Source of the DNA: Topomyia yanbarensis | Lineage: Eukaryota; Arthropoda; Insecta; Diptera; Culicidae | Length of the DNA stretch: 64,000 nt | Reading direction: 5' to 3' | Assembly (NCBI RefSeq): GCF_030247195.1 | Contig: NC_080672.1 | Coordinates: 97,350,113-97,414,112, forward strand | Shown here: positions 44,961 to 56,641 of the stretch, piece after piece | Numbering within the stretch: the stretch's first letter is position 1 | How the letters are laid out: each line of letters starts with the position of its first letter | Notes under the pieces: model-generated | Told to the model about the DNA's origin: nothing | The model's input: only the letters and a program-made list of their open reading frames with translations | Database searches by the model: none | Position numbers and translations under genes: made by a program

Positions 44961-46521
44961 CAGGAATGTGAAATAATCGAATAATAAAAAAAGTTTGCCT
45001 TATGAGATTCGGCCTTTTGGGTTTTCTGCTTTTTGAGTTTTCGCCTTTTAAGTTTTCGGTCATTTGATTTTTGGACCTTTTTAGCATTAGGCCTTTTGAA
45101 TTTTCGCCTTTTGAAATTTCGCCTTATTTTTTTCGGCCTTTAGATTTTCAGCCTTTTGATGCTAGATCGCTGATGACAAATAATGCTCAATTTTACACTT
45201 CTGCACGCCCAAACACCATCCTTGGAAGAACCCCGTCACTGTTGAAAATATGGAAATCCCATTCAAAAAGGCAGTTCCAATACTTGGCGTTACAATAGAC
45301 CGAAAATGCAATTTTTAACTTCATCTCAGATTTGTCAAAAAGGAAGTAGATAGCAGAATTCGTTTACTGAAAGCAGTCTTCGGCAGGCACAAAACAAATA
45401 ACCGAAAATCGCTCTACAATATCGGCCGAAGCATAGTGATAAGTAAACTCTTTTGAGGACTGGAAATTACGGTTCGCTCTTGGACAGCTATGATTCACTA
45501 CTTTAGTGCAGTGTACAATAAAATGATACGACTCACCTCCGGATTACTTCCTAGTTCACCCACTTTGGCTACGTGTACAGAAGCTGGCGTCTGGTGCAGC
45601 AGCTAGTAGGGCTATTAGTTATCTCGAGAGAACATACGGAGCGAACTCGAATGTTTTTATCTTTGACAAGGCCAAAGCCCTCGTTAAAGAGTACGCCAAA
45701 ATAGATTTCCCTCCGGTAGCCCAAGTCTATCGGGTTGGAGATCGCCGGTGGAATCATTCTGGACCTAAAATAGGCTGGACGATCAAGAGCATGGTCCGCG
45801 CTGGGGACCCCTCCCTGAAAGTTGCTGCTATATTCAACAATCTGATGAACACCAAATACAACGACCATATAAAATTTTTCACAGATGGCTCCCGAGCAAA
45901 CGAAATGTGTCAATTCCACTCTACAATACCACGACATTGCGGAATCCCGGGTAACGAAGAAGCAGACCGGTTAGCATGCCTTGGAAGAAGCTCAGCGATG
46001 TTGGAACTGAAAACCCCAGGAACCGATGTACGCAGGATAGTACAACAACGTACCCATCACGATTGACAGCACCAATAGAATATGAATCGACAAGTATTTT
46101 TTAGAAAAATAAAAGGTGACATCGGAAAATGGATAGACCGAAAAAACCGCAAGGAGCAGCAGATACTTTCCCGTCTTAGAATTGGACACACTCGGATAAC
46201 ACACGCACACTTCATATCAAATGCACCTAAACCAACATGTGAGATCTGCCAAGTGCCTCTAACAGTGGAACATCTGCTGATTAATTGTCCACAACTAGAA
46301 ATTGCAAGGGCAAACTTGGATCTTCACTTCAATATACGAGACATTCTTCAGAACGACCCGGTCGGCGAAACAAAAATTGCTTTTTTAAAATAAAACCTAT
46401 CTCTACTCAGAAATCTAACTTATCTAATTTAAAATGTAAAAATTTCTGCAAATTAGACCCAAAGAGGTGAACCAGCTCAAAGCTAAAAAAAGCCTCTAAA
46501 ATAAAGATACAAAAAAACTAC

Positions 46522-47520
46522 AGAAACACTTAGATGCTTTTTGTTGTTGGTGTAATCGCAACTTGCTGGCGTGTCCAAATGCTCCATAATATCTTTTACA
46601 CGTAGAAAAAATCCAATACTGTGGAACTACACCATTTCCGGGGAATCGCTAGAGAGAATGACAGTTGTCAGAGACCTCGGTGTACTTCTGGACTCACAAC
46701 TGACATTCAGAAATCATTACTCTCATGTTACAGCACAGGCAAATAGAAATCTCGGTTTCATTATAAGAATCGCCAAAGAGTTCACTGATCCATATTGTTT
46801 GCGGGCACTCTATTTTTCACTTGTGCGATCTGTCTTGGAAGCTTCAGCACCCATTTGGTGTCCTTACACAAGCATTTGGATCAACCGAATATAAGCAGCG
46901 CAAGCAAGATTCCTCCGTTTTGCTCTTAGAACTCTGCCGTGGCGTAACCCAACAGAGCTACCACCGTACATCGATCGCTGTCGTCTGCTCGATATGGAAA
47001 CCCTAGGCAAAAGGCGGAACACATTTAGAGCAGTATTTGTTGGGAAGATATTAACTGGCCAAATAGATGCTCCACAAATAAATGTCAATGTGCCCCGGAG
47101 AAGTCTCAGATCGCATAACTTTTTAAGACTCGAGTTTCAACGCACCGAGTACGGTCAAAACGAACCCATTTGGGCGATGTGTAATGCTTTTAATAGTGTT
47201 TATGGCCATTTTGACTTTTCTGTATCTTGTGATGTTTTCAAAAATAGACTAAGAAGGTTAACTTAGATTTTAAGATTCATTTTTTTGTTATATTTGTATT
47301 TTTTATTTATGTAATGTTGTGTACTATGTTATTATATTTTATTGTAGTGTGAATCCATTGTAATCAGGTGTGAATATATGAAAAGATAATGGGTTTTTAC
47401 GCCCATTTGAGGATTGCTTCTGAAGTATATCCTGAAATGGGCTTTTCCCATTCAACTACATTTCATGTAGACCAACATAAATCAGATGAAAAATAAGAAT
47501 AAATAAATAAATAAATAAAA
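46522..47520 (+). pseudogene. LINE RT C-terminal end with (AATA)n tail
   Basis: This 5'-truncated LINE reads LDAFCCWCNRNLLACPNA, then SIISFTRRKNPILWNY, MTVVRDLGVLLDSQLTFRNH and RALYFSLVRSVLEASAPIW. Then comes a stop in place of Glu, followed by AAQARFLRFALRTLPW and, to 47266, MCNAFNSVYGHFDFSVSCDV. These are the palm-end and thumb regions of a CR1/Jockey-type RT. A 3' UTR follows and ends in an (AAAT)n microsatellite at 47493-47518. A single stop and two frame shifts are visible, so it is one of the less decayed LINE copies here. Confidence 0.8.
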
Positions 47521-47689
47521 ACAAATTAAGCGCATCTTCGTTTATGAGTTTGATATGCCTGATATGAATGAACTGCATCTTTTTTGGTAGTAAGGTGGGA
47601 AGTGATCCAGCAACATAAAGCTTTCCCAAGCCGGATTTATTGAGAAAATGTTGCGGTAATTCGAGGTAAAATTCGACTGAAGCTAGTAG

Positions 47690-48000
47690 GGTGGGTGCTC
47701 CTATAGTTGAGGTGTACCAATAGTTGCAGTAGTGGTTTATACGCCTAAGGTACCAACCATTAACAAATATTTTTTTGTATCGATTCATCGCACTAAAATT
47801 TTGCGACAATAAAAGCTGAAATTTGCTCAAATAACTTTCTTCGAATTTTGAGCTCCCTTGCACCTATAGTTGATCAAATGTACCTATAGTTGCAAGTCCC
47901 ATAAGAAATCAATGGGATTTGCAACAATAGGAACCGAAATTAGCGATTGCACCACTATTGGTACATGTGTTCCTATAGTGGTACAATTGCTTTTGAATAC
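47690..48000. repeat. Cluster of CCTATAGTTG words
   Basis: CTCCTATAGTTGA, ACCAATAGTTGCAG, ACCTATAGTTGATC, ACCTATAGTTGCAA, GCAACAATAGGAAC, CACCACTATTGGTAC and CCTATAGTGGTAC occur within 300 bp in both orientations. It is probably a transposable element of the word-array kind; ends were not defined. Confidence 0.5.
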
Positions 48001-48137
48001 ATAAATTGGTTATTAAACCATCTTTATGTTTTTCCTATGAAGTAGGGATTGAAAGCTTTCGTTAATGTATTAACATTGTCCATAGATCAAAGGCTCAAAA
48101 AGAAATGGTAATAACGCAGTCCATTACTGCACAGCCA

Positions 48138-48214
48138 CTATACGCATAATTGTACCATGTTCTATGGGATTCCCTATATACATGGGACACTGTTGCGCAG
48201 AACAGTAGTGTATA
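48138..48214. repeat. Dispersed ~60-bp near-palindrome, copy 3
   Basis: TATACGCATAATTGTACC, ATGTTCTATGGGATTCCC, then TATATACATGGGACACTGTT; it shares the core with 33729-33785 and the outer word with 24842-24902. Confidence 0.65.
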
Positions 48215-50739
48215 TCGGGCCGGTACCGGTATGTATTGATCTCCAATGCTTATGCTCATGTCAACCAAATATTATGGGAATCAGATATGTATTTGAAATA
48301 ATGTAATACAACTATTATGTCAAACAATTATGCCAAACGAAAGCATTTTTACACTGGCACTTGTGTCGTTATAGCAATCAAAACTATGCCGAAATCCTCT
48401 TAACACTAAACAATTGCTATAGGAGCATTTTTTTTATAATATTCAATTAAACCCCGATCAGGATTTTAGAAAAATAAATTTGGATTTAGCTTTGTCCAAC
48501 TGTCTAAAAAAATTGTCCTTGATTTATATCACAGTGCAATCTAACAAAGTCCTTGCATGAAGAGAATAAAATTTAAATGCAAATCCATAAAATAATTTGA
48601 AGTAATAGTAATAAACACCTCTGAAGTAATTGCTATCTTCGTTGAGTGATAATATGGAACATGTTCTTTTTGTTTGGCTGATTTGACTACACAAAATTAT
48701 GATCGATATTCTCAATGGCACTTATTTCGACCTTTCTCTGACAACTACTTAAGCATGGCATTTGACCGTTTGTAACCTCGCCAAAATACACGACGAAACC
48801 ATTGAACCCTCCATTGATTTTGAGAAAATTACTGCATCTACAGAAAATTAATACACCCCGCACGATTAGCTGATCGTATTTTTTGTTCTCTTATAAGGAA
48901 ACGCACATAACGATACTTGCAGTCGAGCCATTATACGCTGATTATTTACATGAACCATTATATTAAATTTTCTCCCGCTTGAAGATCCCCATTATTTTTC
49001 TCCGTGCAATTACCTGGCAACGCTGTCGTTAACCTGCTGTGACTCGGTCGCTCTTCTTCTTGATTGCTCCCTGACGGTCAATTCTCTCACTTCAAGCTAT
49101 TGGAACAGATGTTCGACTCGCGTGCGTGAGTGCGTGAACTTTCCCACCTACTGCTTTCGCTCACTTGCTTCCTTCCGTTATCTTCCTCCAGAGTATGCCT
49201 GCTATCAGCCTATTCTTTGTTCCCTGGCTTCAAGCTTCGCGTACCAACTAACCAAAGACAAATTTTACACTTCGTAGCATTAGTTTTTCACGCTTTGCAT
49301 ACCCACCGCACAAACTGCTGCTACCGTGGATCGAGTCCCACACTGCTTTTAGCCGTTTTCTATCGCGTCTCAGCTGTTATTTCACACTCTCTTTCCGACG
49401 CCTTCTTTGCTGGATCATGAGGAAAATCGATAGCACTACCGCTCAAACCTTCCTCATTGCTCCGTGCTGTGGCCTTCTCCTGCTTCTATTGCTTTTCCTT
49501 TCGTTTGGTCATTCGCGAATCATTCCTAAGCTGCCCCTTACGCTTTTCGATCATATGAGATTCTCACTTCGATTCGGGCCTTTTTCAATCAATCACCTGC
49601 ACTTCTACCTCTTCTATAGTGTCTCACTGACTGTGTTTTTATAACACACATTCAACCGTATGGCGTGCGCGAGTTTGACGTGTATGACGTTTCGGTCGAC
49701 GTTATTGTTTCGTTGATAGTGTGTAAATCACCCCGTACGTATGGGTACGCGATTACACGAAATAATGTGAATTTTCAATATTGAATTTAAATGCATATGT
49801 ACATCACCATATCATCACGATTGTTCCGACCATTACAGATTTTATCCATCCAAGACACCAAGCACGGCAGTGTAAGAAACGGCAGGAACAACCATCCAGT
49901 CGTCACATCCAGATTTGATAGAAACAAAGAGAAAAATATTTTTTTTTACAAAATTATGCAGATAATTGCAATAAATGCACAGGTATAGTGTATGATAATC
50001 AAATCTCTACTAGCTTCAACTTAATGGGATGTTACTAAACGACCTGTTTTTTTTTTTCTGTTTATGCAAAAACTTCTACGTCATTCACTGTTTTTTTTCC
50101 TCCTGTCACTATTTTTTCAACTAAACGTTATGCTCATTTAATTCGTTTCTTGCTTTACCAATAAAATCGAACCATTATCCGCTCACTTTTCGTTTATCAC
50201 TGCACCGATAGTCTCAAGTGGATACGAAACAAATCCTCCTGGTTCCAGCAGCTGCCCGTTCGAATCGATTCACCTTTCGGATGTTCCATTAATTTTTTTT
50301 TCACTACCAAAACCGACAGTAGTTATGTCTGGGTCGAATTGCACGAGAACCTTTCGGTAAATTCAATTACTTCTACCGCGAGGATCACTTCCTATGACTT
50401 GCTAGTGGTCTACTTCCAAAGTGAACGCTCAATTTTGTAGGAAGGTCTGAAAGAAGAAAAATCTTTTCAGAAATTGGCAAAGTTCAATCATTTTCCATCT
50501 TTTCTTCTTTATTTTCTGTCTTTTTTTGATTGCGTACACTCACAACAATTCGCTCTTTCTCGCCCCACTCACTCTCGTCGTGGAACACTCACACCAAAAA
50601 AGCTGGCCCGCGACTAGCGTACGCGGTTGCTAACTACAGTTTAATACCTAAATTCTGAATCTTCGTGCCTGCAATTTGCTTCCATTTATAGCATATAAAC
50701 ATACTTATACATCATATGATGTCAGTAGGATACATGGGC
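48215..50739. other. No gene recognised
   Basis: AT-rich to 48.9 kb. At 49000-49650 the sequence becomes C/T-rich with frequent TTCT and CGCTC tracts and two open frames of 75 and 96 codons that have no domain or coding-like composition. It could be upstream regulatory or untranslated DNA of an unseen gene. Nothing specific is supported. Confidence 0.4.
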
Positions 50740-50747
50740 ATGGTGTG

Positions 50748-51005
50748 CAGAGATGCCAGGTACTTTTTTCAAATGTCTGCAATAATAATTTTAAAAGTCT
50801 GGGAAGAACAAAAATGTCAGGAAAGCTAGTGTAACCAAAAGCCTTAATATTCAAAAATCTGCAAATATCTGCAACAAAACTAAAAAATCTGCAAATATCT
50901 GCAACCAAACTAGAAAATCTGCAAATATCTGCGTCATCGAAAAAATCTGCAGCCTAAATTAAAATCTGCGAATTTGCAGACTTGTCTGCAAATCTGGCAT
51001 CTCTG
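50748..51005. mobile_element. 258-bp hAT-type element made of ATCTGCAAAT words
   Basis: Perfect 12-bp TIR CAGAGATGCCAG at both ends, flanked by ATGGTGTG at 50740-50747 and 51006-51013: an exact 8-bp target duplication. The interior repeats AAAATCTGCAAATATCTGCA at least three times plus partial units (AAATGTCTGCAAT, TTGCAGACTTGTCTGCAAAT). No coding region. Confidence 0.94.
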
Positions 51006-51150
51006 ATGGTGTGTCTTTTGAATCTGTTTGAACCAGTGAACACGATAAAAATATTACAAACATTGAGATACGACCAGTCCAGTGATGCCATATGAGTACA
51101 TCTTGGAGTTATACGTCTTATGACCCAACTAGAACTAAATAATAGTATTT

Positions 51151-51403
51151 CTTGAGCGTTTTTTCAAAACGTCATATCTGCAATGAGTTACTCTCTTTGT
51201 TTACTTTATCTTCTGTTAATAATTCGGTCACTTTAACATTTATCCCTCAGCTCTTTGCATAATATGCTAGTTAAAACCACCGTCTTTCGATCTGTACTGT
51301 AAAATAAGTGAAAAGTGTTATAGTGACGCCGTAAAAATCGAAAGAGAAAGTATAAACAGAGAGTAACTCATTGCAGATATGACGTTTTGAAAAAACGCTC
51401 AAG
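51151..51403. mobile_element. 253-bp MITE, copy B
   Basis: Same length and nearly the same sequence as 40725-40977, in the same orientation. Flanked by ATTT (51147-51150 and 51404-51407). Confidence 0.93.
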
Positions 51404-51471
51404 ATTTTCGTTTTTAGCTGTGCACTAAACCGGTGTAGTCGGTGCTACACTCATTCTACCTTCGGGTATAC

Positions 51472-52496
51472 TTACGGGAGCGGGACATTTGGCATGAGGT
51501 CATTTAGCATAATGATCATTTGGCAGAGCGGACATTTGGCAAAATTCTGATCTCACTGAAGGCTACTTGACATTACATTATCAGCGTATGAGCCATATGG
51601 TTGCTGCGCTAAGCAATAATAATAGTGTTAGTCATATCACTAAGTTAGTGTCGGATTCTGATGAGAGTAACTCTAAACGCCTCTCTAATAACAAATTTAA
51701 TAATGTGAAATTTTTTAAATTCTTGTGTTTGCTTACTTTCCCAATTATGGATTGTTTGTCTACTTACGTTGTAGTATAGTGCAGATTTTACAGGTTTTTG
51801 TTGATCCAGCCCACTAGAACTGCGATCCACCAGACGTGTTTTGTTTTTGTTATCATTATTATGACCTCTAGTGAGATTTAGCTTTCCATACAACGTTTCA
51901 ACAATTAAAATAATTCGTATTACCCTTCTTTATGTCATGAGCTGTTCTTTCGAATTGTATACTATTCAATCCAGACGACAGTTAATTTTATCATTTCTGA
52001 ATATCACAAAATTTTCAAACGACGATTTGTTGAATGAATTTACATATATTGAATCCTCGGTTGTTACACTGCTCTAGCACTTGGGCGCCAGTGAAATGCG
52101 GCATAACCATCCGTCCATCGGAAGCAGCGCTCCTCGCAAGCAAACCTGTGAACCACTCGTTTGCACGGATTACTCAAACTTAAGGGTTTTGAATTAGTTT
52201 AAGTCCGACGGAGCGACAGCGATGTCAGACAGCACATCATTTGAAAGAATGTGGCGTAGCTCAAAATTACACCGCCCTGTAGATAAAAAATGGCAAATGA
52301 CCTACAGAGTGATCACTTCCCCCAAACTATGCCAAATATCTGTTATGCCAAATAATCCTCAATTTACGATAATTTAGAAATTATGCCAATGACCGTTAGC
52401 CTGGAGATAAAATAAATTATGCCAAGTGACCTTCAGTGTGATCAATTTTCCAAATCATGCCAAATGACCATTATGCCAAATTACCCAAACCCGTAA
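51472..52496. mobile_element. 1.03-kb element with TTTGGCATA-word ends
   Basis: The left end TTACGGGAGCGGGACATTTGGCAT is mirrored by the right end, which ends ATGCCAAATTACCCAAACCCGTAA. Words of the form ATTTGGCATAA or ATGCCAAATGACC occur about five times on the left (51488-51545) and about seven times inverted on the right (52285-52485). The interior holds GTTGTTACACTGCTCTAGCA and a GCAAACCTGTGAACCACTCG segment also seen near 33.65 kb. Non-coding. Confidence 0.75.
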
Positions 52497-52499
52497 TTA

Positions 52500-54341
52500 C
52501 CCTATTTTCTACTCTATATTGGTAAAGCGAAAAATGATATCAAAATTCTTAAAAAATAGGAAATAAATAGCTAAACAAACGCGGTAATCATAGTTTTTGA
52601 TTTTTAATTACATTTGAGCAGCAACTACAAAATAAGTAACGTGTGAAAAAAAATTTGCGCTGCATTTTGACTAAAATTGAAATCTGAAACTGATTAAAGT
52701 GTGGTGATGATGATTGAATCGTTTGCGATCATCGGAATAAAATACAATATCTCTGGTTTCGTTCTATGGCAACTAATCCAGAGTGAAACGCTGGAGATCA
52801 GTCCCGAAATATCGTAGACATGAGGAGATAGGAACATCGCTAGCAACGCTCCCAATGCGGAAAGAGGCTCCTTGCAGTGAATTAAATATACACTCTAATT
52901 AAATGATCAGCCATTCGGCTTGAAAATGGGAGAAAATGAAAAAAACGAAGATTAAACGCAATAGCGCAAGAACTTCTAGTTACGGTGGACCTAATACTGA
53001 TCCCACATCACTAGTTACCTCCTAAGATGCAAAATGCCTATCTTTTCTACGGCTGTAATATTTCTGCCTTTCTCATACGACGCTGCTGTCGTTCACTAGT
53101 GCAGGATGCCCAGCGCTGTACGGCAGCCTATGTGCAAAGCAGTAACATGACAAAAAAACTTGCCTCCAGTACAGCCACCAGACGCAAGCGGTATAGCTTC
53201 TCTTTCCTTGTTTTACCTTTTTCAATATTTTCAATCTATTTAATATCTTTAATCACAAACGACGACAATGAATGCGGTTCATTTGCGCCACGACCGGCAT
53301 GAACGCTTTCGTGTGCGGGCCTCTCACTTTGACTAAGCAGAGAAAGGTGTACAAAGCGAGCGCAAACTTTACTACACCACACCCTCACCGAGCAGTCGGA
53401 GTACAGCAGCAAAACAAAAATGTATATTACTGCTGTACGGAAAAATGTACTCGGTTTGGCTACTGTTCTGGCAAGAGCAGTAGTGATGCCTCGTTGTAGC
53501 GGGCTGTACGGTTTGTACAAATGGAAATATACTGCCAGTATGAATCGACCCAATCCAGAAAAGCGAGTGGCTATCAATAACAGTGCTTCCCCGATAGATG
53601 CAACTGGAATCAAGTTGAGCGGCATAATAAACTCCAAACTATTTACAGGTGAGCTCGATCTATTTTTATTTTACCTTTAGTCATTCAAATTAAACACTAA
53701 ATACGTGTCAATCCCTTGAACACGCATTCGTGGCAAGGAATCGAAAGTTTGATTATAATACTGGTACAATTGTGGAACACGTATTATATCTAAGTGGGGC
53801 TTGCCGACGGGAAAATGGCCTCGGAATGTACTGCTAGGTCTCTGTTATTCTGAAATGGGCCATTGGAAAATCGGTAGAGCTAACACCTACTACATCCCGA
53901 GATTAAGTTGTTCGCAGGGGATGATAGGATCACATGCAGAAAAATTCTTTTCATAATACCACTGCCGGCCAGTGGGATTTAGAAGGTTAACACACACGAC
54001 TACAAAATAAGTAGCGTATCACATTACTACATCTACTATGCGCGCTAAGCCAATATCTACTTCGTTTTTAAGAAAGCAGCATAATAATTGAACTGGCGTG
54101 AAACATATGGAATACTCGTACTTGAGCTGCAGCACTCTAATTGTCACCCGCCCATTGGGTGTTCTGCTTTAGGACACAAAAAAGCTGTTTTTACATCTCA
54201 TACAAGGGAAACGAACTCTAAACTTTTGATATTTTTTGTACAATAGATTTGAAACGTTCAAATAATTTTTTTCGTTGAACAATGTCGCGCACTGTCACAC
54301 TAATGGGTTCAACTAGAAAAGTGCAGCTGTTTATTCTGACT
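52500..54341. other. No gene recognised
   Basis: No LINE or TIR structure found. The piece 53000-53640 is less AT-rich and carries open frames of 75-133 codons on both strands without recognisable domains. It could be a non-coding exon or promoter region. Confidence 0.35.
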
Positions 54342-54567
54342 TAAGGTACAACTGAGAAAGCTTGGAAAAGCGGCCATTTTGGAAAACAAGAAAAGCAGTT
54401 TTTTTCTCACAGTTGGAAAAATCTTCATGAAAGTCAATCAATAGCACTCTACCAATGCCCCGAATACATTGAAACATTCATGTAGATTTTTCCAACGGTG
54501 TGAGAAAAAACTGCTTTTTTCGTTTTCCAAGATGGCTGCTTTTCCATGCTTTCTCAGTTAAACCTTA
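54342..54567. mobile_element. 226-bp MITE-like inverted repeat
   Basis: The left arm TTAAGGTACAACTGAGAAAG and the right arm CTTTCTCAGTTAAACCTTAT pair over about 85 bp, including GCCATTTTGGAAAAC and GCAGTTTTTT(T)CTCAC with few mismatches. A decayed relative is at about 62723-62890. Confidence 0.85.
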
Positions 54568-56407
54568 TTTATTACCTATAGATAAATAGAAAAAATTGTG
54601 AAATCGTAATTTTGTTCATAATTTCTTGGAAAATAGATTTTTCGATTTCAGCATCATATTCTGTTTACCATACAGTATACCAGCTTTTTTAAATTCAAGT
54701 GCTGAATCCGGGCAAAAATGAATGAGGCGTGGTGAAAGACGGACGAGTTCATATAAATTGGGACTGTTATGACCAGGGCCTAAAATTCTCGCATCCTTTA
54801 ATTGAACCAAATACAAATTATTAACATATTTGTATTTGATTGAACGATGAAACCCACTGGATTCACCTTCGTCTTTTTGCTGTCTCCTTCATTACTAAAA
54901 TACATACAAAGCAAAATACAAAAAGATAAAACCGACTTCTTCTGTCGATTCTATGAAAGAGAGTAGCTGAGTAGCGACTTCCGTTTTCCTGACAATACGA
55001 AAATTCAATCTTGTTTTATTTTTAAAACAGCATTTTTGTTTCTCATTTTCATGTTCATTAAATGAAATAATAGCAATGTGCGTCATAGAACTGTAGCTAG
55101 AACGCGGAAACAACGGGAAATATACACGCTAATAGTGCTTCAGTCGTCCAATATCTTCGCTAGCTCCGCTAGCTCCTAATTGCATATCGTAAACAGTGTA
55201 TTTGCGTTCGCCCAGTACTAGGTTCAATATCGAAGGGACTAATGTCGCTCTCAATCTCAAAGCAAAAATGAGTGTGCGGAGCAAATAATGAAATTGAATT
55301 TACGCGTATGCTTTGTCCTAGACCGTTGTCTCAATTTCGTTTTCGCAAAGGTCTGGTGCTTAGAAAGTAGCGTCGCTGTCTCGTCATTTTCGCATGGTTT
55401 TGGTGAATAAAAAAAAATATTTTTTGGCTCCGGTTGTGACATGTACTAAAGACGTTAGCAGCGAGATTGAAGTCGTGATGCAGTTGCGAATAACTAGGCT
55501 TAGATGCGCACAAAACTGACTCTGAGCAAATCACTGTTATTGTCTGCTGTTGGGTATGTCAAGGATGTTTGGACAACACAGTTGAGCTCAGCAATTTTCG
55601 GCATAACCAAGTAATCAGTAATTATGTATACTAATATCTAGGAAAGTCCTGTTTGCTGATTTTCAGCGAAATACAGCTAACGATTGCAGTTTTTAGTGAG
55701 ATCTCAACAAAAAATGAATTTCAAATTCCGGCAAGTTGCAAAAAATGGTGAGATTCCGCAGATAAAATTAAGCGTGAAATTTTCATAAAAAATTAGCTAA
55801 TACCCACCGCGCGTTGCTGCGACTTTCAACGAAATAGGAATAAACACAATTTTATTTTCAATGAAAAAAACATCGTTCACTATTCAGTCAATTTCCATAC
55901 AAAACTGCAACATTTGAACATTTTTCGAAATCTTTGTTGCAAAATATTGAAAATTGACAGTGAGTTTTCAGGAGGCACCTCGAAAAAGTTGGTATGCGGC
56001 ATAACTCAAAATCTCCTGGACCAATCGTTCTGAAATCAGTTCTTTTTCACATCGTTGCCTAGGTAAATAAAGGAGCTTTTCGCAAAATTTTTGGTATTAT
56101 TTTCATTGCTTTTTTATGGCTAAAAGCGGGCTTTTGGATGCAATGTGCCACAAAAAATTCAAAACTCGAGCAGAAAATAAACGCTCTTGTAGTTACCTGA
56201 TGAACGATGTAAATAACTGCGCAAAATTTCAAAACGATTGATCTAGTAGATTTTGAGTTAGGATGCACACTGCAAAACAAATTTTCGAAGATGACCATTC
56301 GGAGGTTTACTGTCACTTGTTCAATTCTCATTATATTGCAATGAAGTTTTGAAAAAATATCGTTCAATTGCGGCATTATATAATTTTATGAAAATATAAT
56401 TATATTA
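54568..56407. other. No gene recognised
   Basis: AT-rich sequence with only short open frames. No repeat structure that I can support. Confidence 0.4.
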
Positions 56408-56411
56408 AAAT

Positions 56412-56641
56412 CTCGACAAACATATGATTACGGCTTAAAAGCTGTCAAAATTCTCTTTGAAAGGAAATTCCGGAAAAACCGTTACTGGCTAAACACAGTT
56501 CATAGCAGTTAATGAAAGAGCAAACTTCTCTTTTGTTTACTCCCAACATCTGTGATTGGCGAGTAACGGTTTTGTCCGGAATTTCCTTTCAAAGAGAATT
56601 TTGACAATTGGCTTTTAAGCCGTAATCATATGTTTGTCGAG
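56412..56641. mobile_element. 230-bp MITE with ~80-bp TIRs
   Basis: CTCGACAAACATATGATTAC at the left is the exact inverse of the right end, and the arms continue through GGAAATTCCGG and AACCGTTACT. Both flanks are AAAT (56408-56411 and 56642-56645), a possible 4-bp target duplication. Confidence 0.9.

Larger units (their letters stand above)
41635..45168. mobile_element. 3.53-kb Mutator-like (MULE) transposon with AAGGC-word ends
   Basis: It lies between GCTTCTGAC (41626-41634) and GCTGATGAC (45169-45177), a 9-bp target duplication with two mismatches, typical of MULEs. Both ends consist of words such as AAGGC(C/T)GAAAATTC and AAAGGCGAA: about nine copies at 41650-41790 and about ten inverted copies at 44998-45160. 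A minus-strand MULE transposase fills 41882-43250. The right half, 43.3-45 kb, is non-coding and holds a later insertion related to 51472-52496. Confidence 0.87.
38162..46393 (+). pseudogene. I-clade LINE ORF2 (endonuclease, RT, RNase H), interrupted
   Basis: Endonuclease: TLALQEVHCSDSKGL at 38200, SLYLPQHG across the MITE at 38424-38584, VLLGDFNSHHYEWGSSR near 38670 and MGSDHHLIEI at 38876. RT: WWNDETKAAVKAHRKAL at 40125, KGKSVGPDDISYPLLRR at 40610, IPIPKKKTGSTDPNDYRPIA at 41010 and LYADDIVVVV at 41505. The last of these carries the intact catalytic YADD. The thumb resumes after the MULE at 45178 (IPFKKAVPILGVTIDRKCNF). RNase H: KFFTDGSR at 45870 is followed by CGIPGNEEADRLA with the middle of the domain deleted. 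The C-terminal CEICQVPLTVEHLLINC ends at 46393. Five insertions plus frameshifts inactivate it. Confidence 0.87.
34980..46520 (+). mobile_element. I-clade LINE broken by five later insertions
   Basis: One element can be followed from its ORF1 start (about 35091) through endonuclease, RT, RNase H and C-terminal CCHC to a poly-A-like end near 46510. Between its parts lie five inserted elements: 37021-37859, 38424-38584, 39087-40076, 40725-40977 and 41635-45168. About 5.8 kb of the interval is insertions, leaving a LINE of about 5.7 kb, a normal size. The 5' end is only approximate. Confidence 0.85.

Noticed and set aside
49130..49644. Two plus-strand open frames with Leu-rich stretches
   Set aside because: C/T-rich low-complexity DNA with no domain, start context or homologous feel.
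53236..53637. 133-codon minus-strand open frame
   Set aside because: No domain; open frames on both strands of similar length suggest composition, not coding.
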